Below, piece after piece: positions 15,252 to 22,930 of a DNA stretch of 27,554 bases (positions are counted from its first letter, which is position 1; every line of letters starts with the position of its first letter). Source of the DNA: Chloroflexota bacterium (GTDB lineage: Bacteria > Chloroflexota > Limnocylindria > QHBO01). The notes under the pieces are model-generated. The model searched no databases and was not told the DNA's origin. It saw nothing but the letters and a program-made list of their open reading frames with translations. The DNA lies in the NCBI GenBank assembly GCA_029865285.1, contig JAOUHE010000005.1, forward strand, positions 1 through 27,554, written 5' to 3'. The translations under genes and the position numbers were made by a program.

Positions 15252-15833
15252 CTAGCGGTCTGCCGTGCGACCGATGAAGGTCAGGAACTCGGCCCGCGTC
15301 CTTGGGTCGCGGCGAAACGTCCCGAGCATCGCGCTGGTGACCATGGTCGCCTCCTGCTTGCGCACGCCCCGCATGACCGTGCAGAGGTGGGTCGCCTCGA
15401 TGACGCAGGCGACCCCCTTGGGTTCGAGGCGCTCCATCAGGAATGTCGCCACCTGCTGGGTCAGCCGCTCCTGCACCTGGAGCCGGTGTGCGTACATGTC
15501 AACCGCGCGCGGGATCTTTGACAGACCGATGACCCTGCCGCTCGGCAGGTACCCCACGTGCGCCTTGCCGAAGAACGGGAGCAGATGGTGCTCGCACAGC
15601 GAGTAGAACTCGATGTCGCGCACCACCACCATCTCGTCGTAGTCGACGTCGAAGGCCGCGTCGTTGAGCAGCGTCTGCGGATCGGTGCGATAGCCGTCGG
15701 TCAGTTCGGCGTACATGCGCCGAACCCGATCTGGCGTACCGAGCAGCCCCTCGCGGTCCGGGTCCTCTCCCAGCTCCGCGAGGAGGGTCCGGATCGCCTC
15801 GGGAATCTGGCTTCCTGCGTCGTGCGCGTCCAT
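15252..15833 (-). CDS. folE: GTP cyclohydrolase I FolE
   Basis: Converts GTP to 7,8-dihydroneopterin triphosphate, the entry to folate (and pterin) synthesis; a toroidal cytosolic homodecamer. The 193-aa protein has LLGTPDRVRRMYAEL, the zinc-binding LCEHHLLPFFGKAHVGYLP (Cys and His ligands), IGLSKIPRAVDMYAHRLQVQERLT, and the second Cys region ATHLCTVMRGV, followed by TSAMLG. All are typical of the homodimer-core type IA enzyme. ATG 15833 is 6 nt from TACGAT and starts just before the conserved region; longer upstream starts cross the promoter and the NERD-gene hairpin. A 13-nt dyad shared with the gdhA leader lies 9 nt upstream of the -10. Confidence 0.96.
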   Translation of the reverse strand: MDAHDAGSQIPEAIRTLLAELGEDPDREGLLGTPDRVRRMYAELTDGYRTDPQTLLNDAAFDVDYDEMVVVRDIEFYSLCEHHLLPFFGKAHVGYLPSGRVIGLSKIPRAVDMYAHRLQVQERLTQQVATFLMERLEPKGVACVIEATHLCTVMRGVRKQEATMVTSAMLGTFRRDPRTRAEFLTFIGRTADR

Positions 15834-15839
15834 GACCGC

Positions 15840-15845
15840 ATCGTA
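15840..15845 (-). promoter_or_regulatory. -10 element of folE, leaderless type
   Basis: TACGAT on the minus strand, 6 nt before the ATG at 15833. Confidence 0.5.
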
Positions 15846-15854
15846 GCAGGCAGC

Positions 15855-15867
15855 CTGGAGCCTCCAG
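15855..15867 (-). promoter_or_regulatory. 13-nt dyad CTGGAGGCTCCAG upstream of folE
   Basis: A perfect dyad identical to the one in the gdhA leader (8469-8481). It lies 9 nt upstream of the folE -10, where a bound protein would overlap the -35 region and block or recruit polymerase. These are the only two copies I found in the window. Confidence 0.5.
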
Positions 15868-15888
15868 ATCTGTGGGCTAGGCGTGGCC

Positions 15889-15923
15889 GGTGGGTGGGGG
15901 TACACTCGTGCCCCCCACCCGCC
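15889..15923 (+). repeat. strong hairpin upstream of the NERD-like gene
   Basis: GGTGGGTGGGGG (15889-15900) pairs with CCCCCACCCGCC (15912-15923): 12 pairs including one G-U, around an 11-nt loop that holds the TACACT hexamer. In the leftward direction it could instead lie in the folE upstream region. It may be an operator or a terminator-like structure; G-rich runs are also compatible with a quadruplex. Confidence 0.4.
15901..15906 (+). promoter_or_regulatory. -10-like element of the NERD-like gene
   Basis: TACACT in the loop of the 15889-15923 hairpin. A transcript starting near 15913 would include GGAGGA (15926-15931) before the GTG at 15946. Confidence 0.3.
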
Positions 15924-15945
15924 ACGGAGGACGATCGGCGCTGCC

Positions 15946-16551
15946 GTGATCATCCACCGACCCGTCACCAGAGAACGTCGACTGCCCTTGCCGCGTCCGG
16001 GGGGCGACCGGCTGAGCGGCCCGCTTGCCCGACGCCTCGATGACCGCTACCACTACCTTCGGCGCGTCTTCGCCGGCAACGGCGACCCGATCGACTCCGT
16101 CGTGGTCGGGCCCGGCGGGATCTGGGCCCTCACGCTGAAGGCCGAGCGTGGCCGCTTTCGAAAACGCAACGGCCACTGGTACCACTGGAGCGACGATACC
16201 GATTCGTGGATCCCGTGGGAGGCGAAGTCGGTGGTCACCGCGCGCCTCGCCGGACATCGCCTCGAGCAGCAGTTGGAGCGAGCGGCCCTGCCGGCCGTCG
16301 TGGTCGCGTGCCTCGCCCCGCCGCGCGGCGTCGAGATCGGCTGGGAGCCGGGCCAGCGGCCGGGCATCCAGGTGCTCGCGGACGTCGAAACGCTGGCGGC
16401 GCGGATCTCCGCCAATGAACGGCTCACCGCCGCGCAGGTGGAGCGGATCGTGGCGCTTCTCGACCCGCATCTGCCGCTGCCGCAAATGGCCGGCACAACG
16501 CGAAGTGCCGGAGCGCCCGCGAAGAGGCGAAGGGCCGGCGACTCCCGCTGA
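15946..16551 (+). CDS. NERD-like (nuclease-related domain) protein
   Basis: A 201-aa protein whose residues about 40-95 resemble the NERD domain: LDDRYHYLRRVFA, then IDSVVVGPGGIWALTLKAERG and a strand with GHWYHW. NERD is a PD-(D/E)xK-related fold of unclear role. Here the usual ExK (as in VIEVK) reads TLK, so the catalytic Glu appears to be lost while Lys remains. The C-terminus is basic (KRRRAGDSR). There is no membrane helix. The GTG at 15946 has GGAGGA 14 nt upstream; an in-frame ATG at 15883 would translate through the hairpin and promoter box and is less likely. It is divergent from folE, and the membrane protein gene follows 54 nt later. Confidence 0.72.
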   Translation: MIIHRPVTRERRLPLPRPGGDRLSGPLARRLDDRYHYLRRVFAGNGDPIDSVVVGPGGIWALTLKAERGRFRKRNGHWYHWSDDTDSWIPWEAKSVVTARLAGHRLEQQLERAALPAVVVACLAPPRGVEIGWEPGQRPGIQVLADVETLAARISANERLTAAQVERIVALLDPHLPLPQMAGTTRSAGAPAKRRRAGDSR

Positions 16552-16590
16552 TCGCTCCGCACCCCGGAAAGCGGCCGTCGAACCCTCGGC

Positions 16591-16596
16591 TATGAT
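16591..16596 (+). promoter_or_regulatory. -10 element of the polytopic membrane protein gene
   Basis: TATGAT, 9 nt before the ATG at 16606, a near-consensus hexamer. Confidence 0.5.
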
Positions 16597-16605
16597 CCGG
16601 GCCCG

Positions 16606-18693
16606 ATGACCGAGCGCGGCGCCGCCACCACCCGCAGGCCGGTCGCTGCCGCCCTGGTGGCGCTGGGGATCTCGGTCGCGCTGCTCGTCGCGTGGATCTT
16701 CCCGACCCTGGCGGTCGTTGTCGTTTGGCCGCTCCTGTTCGTGGTGCCGGGCTGGGGGATCATCGCCGTCGCGCGCCCGCGGATCAGCGCGACGGGGCGG
16801 CTCGGCCTGGCGATCGTGCTGTCGGTGGCGATCTCCGCACACCTGGTCTACTGGCTTTCGATGGCGAGCGGCGGCTACCGGCGCGAGACCATCTTCTTCG
16901 CCGTTGCCCTGCTGGCACTCCCGGTGCCACTCGCCGCATGGCGATGGGGCGCCGCCGGCCTGATCGCACAGGCTGCCGCGTCGGTCCGCGCACTTCGCCG
17001 CGAGCCGGTCGCATTCGGGCTCGCGGGCGCTGCCGCCGGGTTCGTTGGGCTCGTGCTCGATTCCGGACTGTGGAAGGTGGCGCCCGGCGGCATCAGCGCC
17101 GGCGGCTCGAACTGGAGCGATCTCGGCGTGCACCTGTCGATCTCCCAGTCACTCAACGCCGGGAACTTCCCGCCGCAGGTCCCCTACTTCGCCGGCGAGC
17201 CGCTCGTCTACCACTGGTTCGCCGATTTCCATGCCGCCATCGCGGCGCGCGCCGCGGACATCTTCAGCGTCCCGAGCTTTGTCGTTTCCTCCGCGATCCT
17301 GGCTGGTGCGCTGGCGCTGCTGGTCCACGGCCTGGCGCGCGCGCTGCTGCGCGGCCGGGGAGCGCGGCGCGCGGCCGCCCTGGCGGTCGTGCTGGTGGTC
17401 ATCGGCGGGGGCCTCGGGTGGATCCGCCTTATCGCCGACGTGGCGGCGGGCGCGGGCGACCCAATCTCACTGATCACGCACAACTCGTACGACAACGCAT
17501 GGCTGACCGAGTGGCCCTACTTCCGGATTCCGTCCGTGATGGGGACCGGGCTGCTCGTCCACCGCGCGACGACCGCCGGGCTTCCGATGCTGGTCGGCGC
17601 GGTCCTGCTGCTCGTCTCGGGGCTGCCATCCGCCCAATCACGGGCGAGTGGAATGCGAGATCGGCCGCTGCTGATCGCGCTGGCCGGGCTGCTCGGGGCA
17701 CTCCTTGCCCCGTTCCACTTCTTCTTTTTCCCAGCGTTCCTGGGCCTCGCGCTCGTCTGGGTCATGGCGGGTGGACGTCTCTTGGAGCCGACCGCTCCGC
17801 GCAACGCTGCACTGCTGCTGGCGCCCTATCTGCTGGCACTGCCGTTCGCGCTCGCACCGCTGGTGGCGGCGGGCACGTCCGGCGATCTGACGTGGGTGAT
17901 CGGCTGGGAGTCGGCACCAATCCAGGACGGCCCCGCGGCGGTCGCCTTCTTCTACATCACCAATTTGGGGGTCCCGCTCGTGCTGGCGGTGACCGCACTG
18001 CTGGCGCGGGGGACGCCCCGGCGCGTCTTCCTTGCCGGCTGGCTGCTCCTCCTCTTCGCGGTGCCGAACCTCGTCCAACTCAGCATCGTGTCCTTCGACA
18101 TGAACAAGTACTTCCAGGCGATGTGGATCGGCGTCGCCATCCTGGCGGCCTGGCTGATCAGACGGTGGCCGGCGCCTGCGCTCGCCGCGGTGCTGCTGCT
18201 CACCGTCCCGTCGCCACTCCTTGTCTCGGCCTGGACGGCGCTCAACCGGGAGGTGGTGCTCGGGTGGTCGGAGGCAGAAGCCTGGCACTGGATCAGTGAG
18301 AACACGCCCGAGAAGGCAATCTTTGTGACCAACGGCTGGCTCAACTCCCCCACCGATGCGGCGGGCCGGCTGCGGGTTCTCACCTATACCGTGTATATCG
18401 CCAACCTCGGCTACTCACCGGATCGCCGGGCCGCCATGGTCGACGAGATCTTCTGCTCGGCCGATGCAGATCGAGCGGCTGACCTGTCGCAGGAGCTTGG
18501 CGCCACCTATCTGCTCGACACCGGTCCACCGCGTGCCTGTGATCCGCGCACCGACTTCGGGACCAGCGCCCGGTGGACCCTGGCATTCGAAAACGACCTG
18601 GTGCGCATCTGGCACCTGACCCCGGTCGCCATTGGCACTGTCAGCCCCATCACGGGGCCGGCCGCAGCGATCTCCCTATCATTCGGGACATGA
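16606..18693 (+). CDS. large polytopic membrane protein, probably GT-C-type glycosyltransferase-like
   Basis: A 695-aa protein with about 12-14 hydrophobic helices over the first 550 residues and a soluble C-terminal part of about 145 residues. After the fifth or so helix a loop reads NWSDLGVHLSISQSLNAGNF, with Asp172 where GT-C enzymes place a catalytic acid. PYFAGEPLVYHWFADFHAA follows. This loop pattern resembles DUF2298/GT-C membrane mannosyltransferases of envelope polymer synthesis. The C-terminal region (NTPEKAIFVTNGW, YSPDRRAAMVDEIFC) resembles the tails of such proteins. Substrate is unknown. Its stop overlaps the opuCA ATG by 4 nt, which is odd for an unrelated function, but opuCA also has its own promoter box. 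Confidence 0.8.
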   Translation: MTERGAATTRRPVAAALVALGISVALLVAWIFPTLAVVVVWPLLFVVPGWGIIAVARPRISATGRLGLAIVLSVAISAHLVYWLSMASGGYRRETIFFAVALLALPVPLAAWRWGAAGLIAQAAASVRALRREPVAFGLAGAAAGFVGLVLDSGLWKVAPGGISAGGSNWSDLGVHLSISQSLNAGNFPPQVPYFAGEPLVYHWFADFHAAIAARAADIFSVPSFVVSSAILAGALALLVHGLARALLRGRGARRAAALAVVLVVIGGGLGWIRLIADVAAGAGDPISLITHNSYDNAWLTEWPYFRIPSVMGTGLLVHRATTAGLPMLVGAVLLLVSGLPSAQSRASGMRDRPLLIALAGLLGALLAPFHFFFFPAFLGLALVWVMAGGRLLEPTAPRNAALLLAPYLLALPFALAPLVAAGTSGDLTWVIGWESAPIQDGPAAVAFFYITNLGVPLVLAVTALLARGTPRRVFLAGWLLLLFAVPNLVQLSIVSFDMNKYFQAMWIGVAILAAWLIRRWPAPALAAVLLLTVPSPLLVSAWTALNREVVLGWSEAEAWHWISENTPEKAIFVTNGWLNSPTDAAGRLRVLTYTVYIANLGYSPDRRAAMVDEIFCSADADRAADLSQELGATYLLDTGPPRACDPRTDFGTSARWTLAFENDLVRIWHLTPVAIGTVSPITGPAAAISLSFGT
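18677..18682 (+). promoter_or_regulatory. -10 element of opuCA, leaderless type
   Basis: TATCAT, 7 nt before the ATG at 18690, inside the end of the upstream coding sequence. Confidence 0.5.
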
Positions 18694-19844
18694 CCCCCCA
18701 AGCGCGCCCCGGCGGCGCCGTCGTCACCTTCGAGCACGTCACCAAGCGATACGGACCCCCGGGCGTGCCGCCCGCGGTCGACGACCTGTCGCTGGCCATC
18801 CCGGCCGGGGAGATCTGCGTGCTCGTCGGGCCGTCCGGATGCGGCAAGACGACCACCATGCGAATGATCAATCGGCTGGCTGAACCGACCGCGGGCCGGA
18901 TCACGATCGACGGCCAGGATGTACGCGACCTCTCCGCCGTCGAGTTGCGTCGTGGGATCGGCTACGTGATCCAGCAGGTGGGCCTCTTTCCGCACCTCAC
19001 GGTCGGCGAGAACGTGGCCATCGTGCCGCGCCTGTTGCGGTGGCCCGAGCCGCGGATCCGCGAGCGGGTCGAGGAGTTGCTTGAACTGGTCGGCCTGGAG
19101 CCCGGCGCGTACCGCGCGCGCTACCCGGCATCGCTCTCGGGCGGCGAACGCCAGCGGGTTGGCGTGGCGCGGGCACTCGCCGCGGATCCCCCGGTGATGC
19201 TGATGGACGAGCCATTCGGCGCGGTCGATCCGATCCTGCGCGATCGGCTCCAGAACGAGCTGCTCCGCCTCCAGGCGAAGGTCGGCAAGACGATCGTGTT
19301 CGTGACGCACGACGTGGACGAGGCGATCAAGATGGCCGACCGGGTCGCCATCCTCAGGCGAGGCGGCGTCCTGGCCCAGTTCGACACGCCCGAGGCGATC
19401 CTGTCGGCGCCGGCGAGCGAGTTCGTCGAGCATTTCGTGGGGGCTGATCGTGGCCTGAAGCGCCTCTCCCTGGCCAAGGTTCGCGACCTCCAACTGATCC
19501 AGCCGTTGATCGTCCGGGTCGGCGAACCGCGAGTTGAGGTGCGGCGGCGGATGGAGGTCGATGGCACCGGCTATGCGCTGCTCGTTGATGCGGCCGATCG
19601 CCCGCTCGGCTGGGTGGACAGCGCTGAACTGGCCGCGGACGGCACGCTCACCGAGGAGGAGGCCACGCCCGGCGCTCCCCCGCTGCAGCCGGAGACCACG
19701 CTGCGGGACGCGCTCTCGACGCTGCTCGGCTCATCGGTCCAGCTCGGAGTCGTGACCGATGAGCGCGACCGCGTGCTCGGACTGCTGTCGGTGGACGCCA
19801 TCTCCGAGGTCCTGCGTCCTGATGCCACCGCGCCTCGGTCATGA
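18690..19844 (+). CDS. opuCA: glycine betaine/choline-type ABC transporter ATPase with CBS domains (OpuCA/ProV)
   Basis: Energises uptake of compatible solutes (betaine, choline, carnitine). The 384-aa protein has Walker A GPSGCGKTT near residue 47, the Q-loop in YVIQQVGLFP, the signature LSGGERQRVGVARAL, Walker B VMLMDEPFGAVD and the H-loop in FVTHDVDEA. Residues about 255-375 hold two CBS-like repeats (GYALLVDAADRPLGWVD and QLGVVTDERDRVLGLL). In OpuA-type systems CBS domains act as ionic-strength or nucleotide sensors, so osmotic control at protein level is likely. ATG 18690 is set by the TATCAT box 7 nt upstream. It overlaps opuCB by 4 nt, and the order is ATPase-permease-permease-binding protein. 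Confidence 0.93.
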   Translation: MTPQARPGGAVVTFEHVTKRYGPPGVPPAVDDLSLAIPAGEICVLVGPSGCGKTTTMRMINRLAEPTAGRITIDGQDVRDLSAVELRRGIGYVIQQVGLFPHLTVGENVAIVPRLLRWPEPRIRERVEELLELVGLEPGAYRARYPASLSGGERQRVGVARALAADPPVMLMDEPFGAVDPILRDRLQNELLRLQAKVGKTIVFVTHDVDEAIKMADRVAILRRGGVLAQFDTPEAILSAPASEFVEHFVGADRGLKRLSLAKVRDLQLIQPLIVRVGEPRVEVRRRMEVDGTGYALLVDAADRPLGWVDSAELAADGTLTEEEATPGAPPLQPETTLRDALSTLLGSSVQLGVVTDERDRVLGLLSVDAISEVLRPDATAPRS

Positions 19845-20500
19845 ACGATCAGCCCTTCTTCCGCATCGACTGGGTGATCGACAACCTCGACGAGATCGGC
19901 GGACGGGTGGGAGAGCACCTGGTGATGACCGGCATCGCGATCGGCGTCGGGCTGGTGATCTCGTTTGGCCTCGCGCTGCTGATTCGACGCGTTCGTCCGC
20001 TGTACGGGCCGACCATCGCCATCACCGGCGCGCTCTATTCGATCCCGAGCCTCGCCCTCTTCGCCCTGCTCATCCCGATCACCGGGCTGTCGCTGCTGAC
20101 CGCCGAGATTGCGCTGGTCAGCTACACGCTCCTCATCCTCGTCCGGAACATCGTCGCGGCGCTCGACGGCGTGCCGGCCGAGGTCCTGGACGCCGCCGAC
20201 GGGATGGGCTTTGGATCGGTCGAGCGGCTGTGGCGGGTCGAACTCCCGATCGCGCTGCCGGTGATCGTGGCCGGGGTGCGGATTGCCACGGTGACGACGA
20301 TCGGGCTGGTGACGGTGACAAGCCTGATCGGCCTCGGTGGACTCGGCTACCTGATCGTCAACACCGGAATCAACCGCTTCTTCGCCACCTCGATCTACAC
20401 CGGCGTCGCGCTCTCGGTTGCGCTGGCCGTGCTCGCGGACGTCGGTCTCGAGAGTCTCCAGCGCCGCCTGACGCCCTGGGCGCGGGCACGGAGCGGCTGA
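19841..20500 (+). CDS. opuCB: ABC transporter permease, OpuCB type
   Basis: A 219-aa inner-membrane permease with about five to six hydrophobic helices (for example VMTGIAIGVGLVISFGLALLI and LLTAEIALVSYTLLILVRNI). The cytoplasmic EAA-type loop reads EVLDAADGMGFGSVERLWRVELP, which docks to OpuCA. Length and the IPSLALFALLIPITG stretch fit the OpuC/YehW group of glycine betaine/choline permeases. The ATG overlaps the opuCA stop by 4 nt, and opuCD starts 3 nt after its stop, giving strong coupling. The solute cannot be read from the permease. Confidence 0.92.
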   Translation: MNDQPFFRIDWVIDNLDEIGGRVGEHLVMTGIAIGVGLVISFGLALLIRRVRPLYGPTIAITGALYSIPSLALFALLIPITGLSLLTAEIALVSYTLLILVRNIVAALDGVPAEVLDAADGMGFGSVERLWRVELPIALPVIVAGVRIATVTTIGLVTVTSLIGLGGLGYLIVNTGINRFFATSIYTGVALSVALAVLADVGLESLQRRLTPWARARSG

Positions 20501-20503
20501 GCG

Positions 20504-21211
20504 ATGGAATTCCTGGGTGAGGTCGCAGCCTGGTTCAGCGACCCCGCGAGTTGGGAGGGACGCAACAGCATCCCCCTGCGGCTGTGGGAGCACGTCTCGC
20601 TGTCAGCGACGGCCCTGGCACTGGGCGTCCTGATCGCACTGCCGATCGGTCTCGCCATCGGCCACTCCGGTCGTGGGGCGCGCGCGGCCGTGGCAATCAC
20701 CAATATCGGGCGCGCCATTCCGTCGCTCGGCTGGCTCGGCATGGTGCTGCCGATCACCCTGGTCCTGTTCGAGCGGGGCGGCCTGGGATTCCTGCCCGCG
20801 CTGATCGCGCTGGTGGCGCTGGCCATTCCGCCGATCGTGACCAACACCTACGCCGGACTGCGCGAGGTTGATCGGGAGCTGATCGACGCGGCGCGCGGGA
20901 TGGGGATGGGCGAGCGGCGCATCCTGACCGCGGTGGAGGTGCCGATCGCCCTGCCGGTGATCCTCGCCGGCGTCCGCTCATCGGCGGTGCAGGTGGTGGC
21001 CACCGCCACGCTCGCCGCGGTGGTGGCGGGTGGCACGCTGGGTGACTTCATCCTCCAGGGCATCTTCGTTCGCGACCTGCCGCGCGTCTTCGGCGCGGCG
21101 CTGATGGTGGCGGTCCTGGCGCTGGCGACCGAAGGACTCTTCGCGTTGCTCCAGCGCCTCGCCACCTCGCCCGGTTTGCGGGCCGCCACCGACGTCGGCC
21201 GCACGTCCTAG
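20504..21211 (+). CDS. opuCD: ABC transporter permease, OpuCD type
   Basis: A 235-aa membrane permease paired with OpuCB to make a heterodimeric channel. Hydrophobic helices include ATALALGVLIALPIGLAIG and IALVALAIPPIVTNTYAG. The EAA-type ATPase-contact loop is ELIDAARGMGMGERRILTAVEVP. AIPSLGWLGMVLPIT matches the same conserved stretch as in OpuCB. The N-terminal segment before the first helix is longer than in OpuCB. It starts 3 nt after opuCB. The binding-protein gene follows after 95 nt, which hold a separate promoter, so the binding protein can be made in excess. Confidence 0.92.
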   Translation: MEFLGEVAAWFSDPASWEGRNSIPLRLWEHVSLSATALALGVLIALPIGLAIGHSGRGARAAVAITNIGRAIPSLGWLGMVLPITLVLFERGGLGFLPALIALVALAIPPIVTNTYAGLREVDRELIDAARGMGMGERRILTAVEVPIALPVILAGVRSSAVQVVATATLAAVVAGGTLGDFILQGIFVRDLPRVFGAALMVAVLALATEGLFALLQRLATSPGLRAATDVGRTS

Positions 21212-21219
21212 CACTGTCA

Positions 21220-21235
21220 TCGGGCTTGCACCCGA
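21220..21235 (+). promoter_or_regulatory. short dyad upstream of the binding-protein gene
   Basis: TCGGG and CCCGA flank a 6-nt centre, 8 nt upstream of the -10-like TAGACT. It could be an operator or a weak terminator for opuCD. Confidence 0.25.
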
Positions 21236-21242
21236 GCGCTGA

Positions 21243-21248
21243 TAGACT
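21243..21248 (+). promoter_or_regulatory. -10-like element of the binding-protein gene
   Basis: TAGACT, predicting a leader of about 52 nt that contains a Shine-Dalgarno sequence. No clear -35 at 17 nt. Confidence 0.35.
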
Positions 21249-21294
21249 CCGCTCGACCTGTCCGTGTCTGCAATCAGCGACCCAGGCCACATTC

Positions 21295-21301
21295 AAGGAG
21301 G
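21295..21301 (+). promoter_or_regulatory. Shine-Dalgarno of the binding-protein gene
   Basis: AAGGAGG, 5 nt before the ATG at 21307. It fixes the start directly before the lipoprotein signal peptide and contrasts with the leaderless neighbours. Confidence 0.75.
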
Positions 21302-21306
21302 ACCCA

Positions 21307-22236
21307 ATGCGGATCCACCGCACGCTCGCCCTCGGGGCGGTGCTGCTTGCGCTCGTGGCGAGCGCCTGCACACCGGGTGGGGGCAGCACCAGTCCATCGG
21401 CCAGTGAGTCGGAGGCGGCCAAACCGGCCGTGACGGTTGGCTCAGCCGGATTCTATGAAGCGGCCCTGGTGGCCGAGATCTACGCGCAGGCGCTCGAGTC
21501 CCACGGGTACACCGTCACTCGCAAGCTGGAACTCGGGGAACGCGACGTGACCCAGGCGTCCATCGAGTCCGGTGAGATCAACCTCAAGCCGGAGTACCTC
21601 GGCGGGATGGCGACCTTCCTGGGGGCCGACGCTGCGTCCGACCCGGAGGTGACGTTCGCCAACATGCAGGCCAAGCTCGCCGAGAAGGGCCTCGTGGCGC
21701 TGAACTATTCGCCCGGCACCGATGCCGACGGCTTTGTCGTCCGCCAGGAGACCGCCGACCAGTTCGAGCTGGCGACGATGAGCGACCTGGCGGCGGTCGC
21801 CGATCAGCTGGTCTGGGGCCTCGCGCCCGGCTGCCCGGATAACCCGGTCTGCGGTCCAGGGCTGTTGTCCACGTACGGTATCGACATCAGCCAGCTCGAG
21901 GTCGAGAGCCTCCCGCCCTGCAGTACGCAGATGGCTGAAGCGCTCAACAACTCGGCGATCGACGTCGCACAGGTCTGCACCACGCAGCCCGATATCGCCC
22001 GCTTCAACCTGGTGCTGATGGCGGACGACGGCGGTCTCCAGCCGGCGCAGAACCTTGCCCCGGTGGTTTCGAAGACGCTGCTCGACGCGGCTCCCGACGA
22101 CTTCGAGGCGACTCTCAACGCCGTCTCGGCGCTGCTCACCACGGACGTCCTGACCGCCCTCGGCGTGCAGGTGGCCGTCAACCAGGAGAGCTTGCCGGAC
22201 GTCGCGGCGCAATTCCTGGCGGACAACGGGATGTAG
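21307..22236 (+). CDS. opuCC: glycine betaine/choline-type substrate-binding lipoprotein (OpuCC/OsmX-like)
   Basis: A 309-aa extracellular solute receptor. Residues 1-22 form a lipoprotein signal peptide (MRIHRTLALGAVLLALVASAC), with Cys as the lipidation site, followed by a Ser/Gly/Glu linker. The mature part matches the OpuAC-like group: VTVGSAGFYEAALVAEIYAQALE, then ASIESGEINLKPEYLGG, where family members usually have a PEYTGT-like sequence. Aromatic-cage residues cannot be assigned by eye, so betaine, choline or carnitine are all possible. Three Cys (GCPDNPVCG and PPCSTQ) might form a disulphide. It is the last gene of the transporter cluster, with its own promoter and a terminator at 22263-22290. 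Confidence 0.92.
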   Translation: MRIHRTLALGAVLLALVASACTPGGGSTSPSASESEAAKPAVTVGSAGFYEAALVAEIYAQALESHGYTVTRKLELGERDVTQASIESGEINLKPEYLGGMATFLGADAASDPEVTFANMQAKLAEKGLVALNYSPGTDADGFVVRQETADQFELATMSDLAAVADQLVWGLAPGCPDNPVCGPGLLSTYGIDISQLEVESLPPCSTQMAEALNNSAIDVAQVCTTQPDIARFNLVLMADDGGLQPAQNLAPVVSKTLLDAAPDDFEATLNAVSALLTTDVLTALGVQVAVNQESLPDVAAQFLADNGM

Positions 22237-22262
22237 CGGTCCTGATCACCGTTCAGGCCGAT

Positions 22263-22290
22263 GGGAGGCCGGCCGCGAGGCTGGCCTCCT
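22263..22290 (+). terminator. terminator hairpin after the transporter operon
   Basis: GGAGGCCGGC (22264-22273) pairs with GCTGGCCTCC (22280-22289): 10 pairs with one G-U, a 6-nt loop and a flanking G-U. No T-run follows. The stem resembles that at 4819-4855. The next promoter box starts 4 nt later. Confidence 0.6.
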
Positions 22291-22293
22291 GTG

Positions 22294-22299
22294 TATCGT
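22294..22299 (+). promoter_or_regulatory. -10 element of the DUF1684 gene, leaderless type
   Basis: TATCGT, 7 nt before the ATG at 22307; same hexamer and spacing as at 25235. Confidence 0.55.
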
Positions 22300-22306
22300 G
22301 TGGGCG

Positions 22307-22930
22307 ATGTCAGCCCACCTCGAACTTGCCGACTACCGGCGTCGCGTCGCGGCCATGTACGACACGCTGCGCAACGACCGGCGAGCAGGGCCGGCCGCCC
22401 TGCTCGGCTTTCGCGCCGCCAAGGACCGCCTCTTCGCCGAGCACCCTTCGTCGCCGATCCCCGCCGATGCGCGTCGCGACTTCCGCGGCCTCGCCTACTG
22501 GCGGCACGATCCAGCGCTCCGCATCACCGCGCCGCTTGAGCCCGACCCGGAGGCGCCGCCGCTCGACCTGCCACGCTCCTCGCTCGGGCCACCGATCCCT
22601 TTCGTTCGCATCGGCTGGGTCGATTTCACCATCGACGGCAGGTCCTGCCGGCTGGCCGTCCACTGGCTGACCGAGTACGCCGGCGGCATCTTCATCCCCT
22701 TCCGGGATGCGACCAGTGGGACGGAGAGCTACGGCGGCGGGCGATACCTGTGGGATTCGGCCAAGGGGGCGGACCTGGGCGTGGTCGGCCACGAGCTGGT
22801 GCTTGACTTCAACTACGCGTACCACCCGTCATGCGTCTACGACCCGGCCTGGAGCTGTCCGCTGGCGCCCCCGGAGAACCGCCTGTCGGTGCCGATCCGG
22901 GCTGGCGAGCGGCTCGTGCCGAGCGAATGA
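22307..22930 (+). CDS. DUF1684 family protein
   Basis: A 207-aa soluble protein matching DUF1684. The diagnostic C-terminal block reads IFIPFRDATSGTESYGGGRYLW, then LVLDFNYAYHPSCVYDPAW, then CPLAPPENRLSVPIRAGER. The N-terminal part (ELADYRRRVAAMYDTL, AAKDRLFAEHPSSPI) is also typical. The biochemical function is unknown; conserved Asp, Tyr, Asn and Cys residues suggest a binding or catalytic site. No signal peptide is seen. A GTG at 22298 would overlap the promoter box, so ATG 22307 is chosen. It overlaps the next gene by 4 nt. Confidence 0.9.
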   Translation: MSAHLELADYRRRVAAMYDTLRNDRRAGPAALLGFRAAKDRLFAEHPSSPIPADARRDFRGLAYWRHDPALRITAPLEPDPEAPPLDLPRSSLGPPIPFVRIGWVDFTIDGRSCRLAVHWLTEYAGGIFIPFRDATSGTESYGGGRYLWDSAKGADLGVVGHELVLDFNYAYHPSCVYDPAWSCPLAPPENRLSVPIRAGERLVPSE

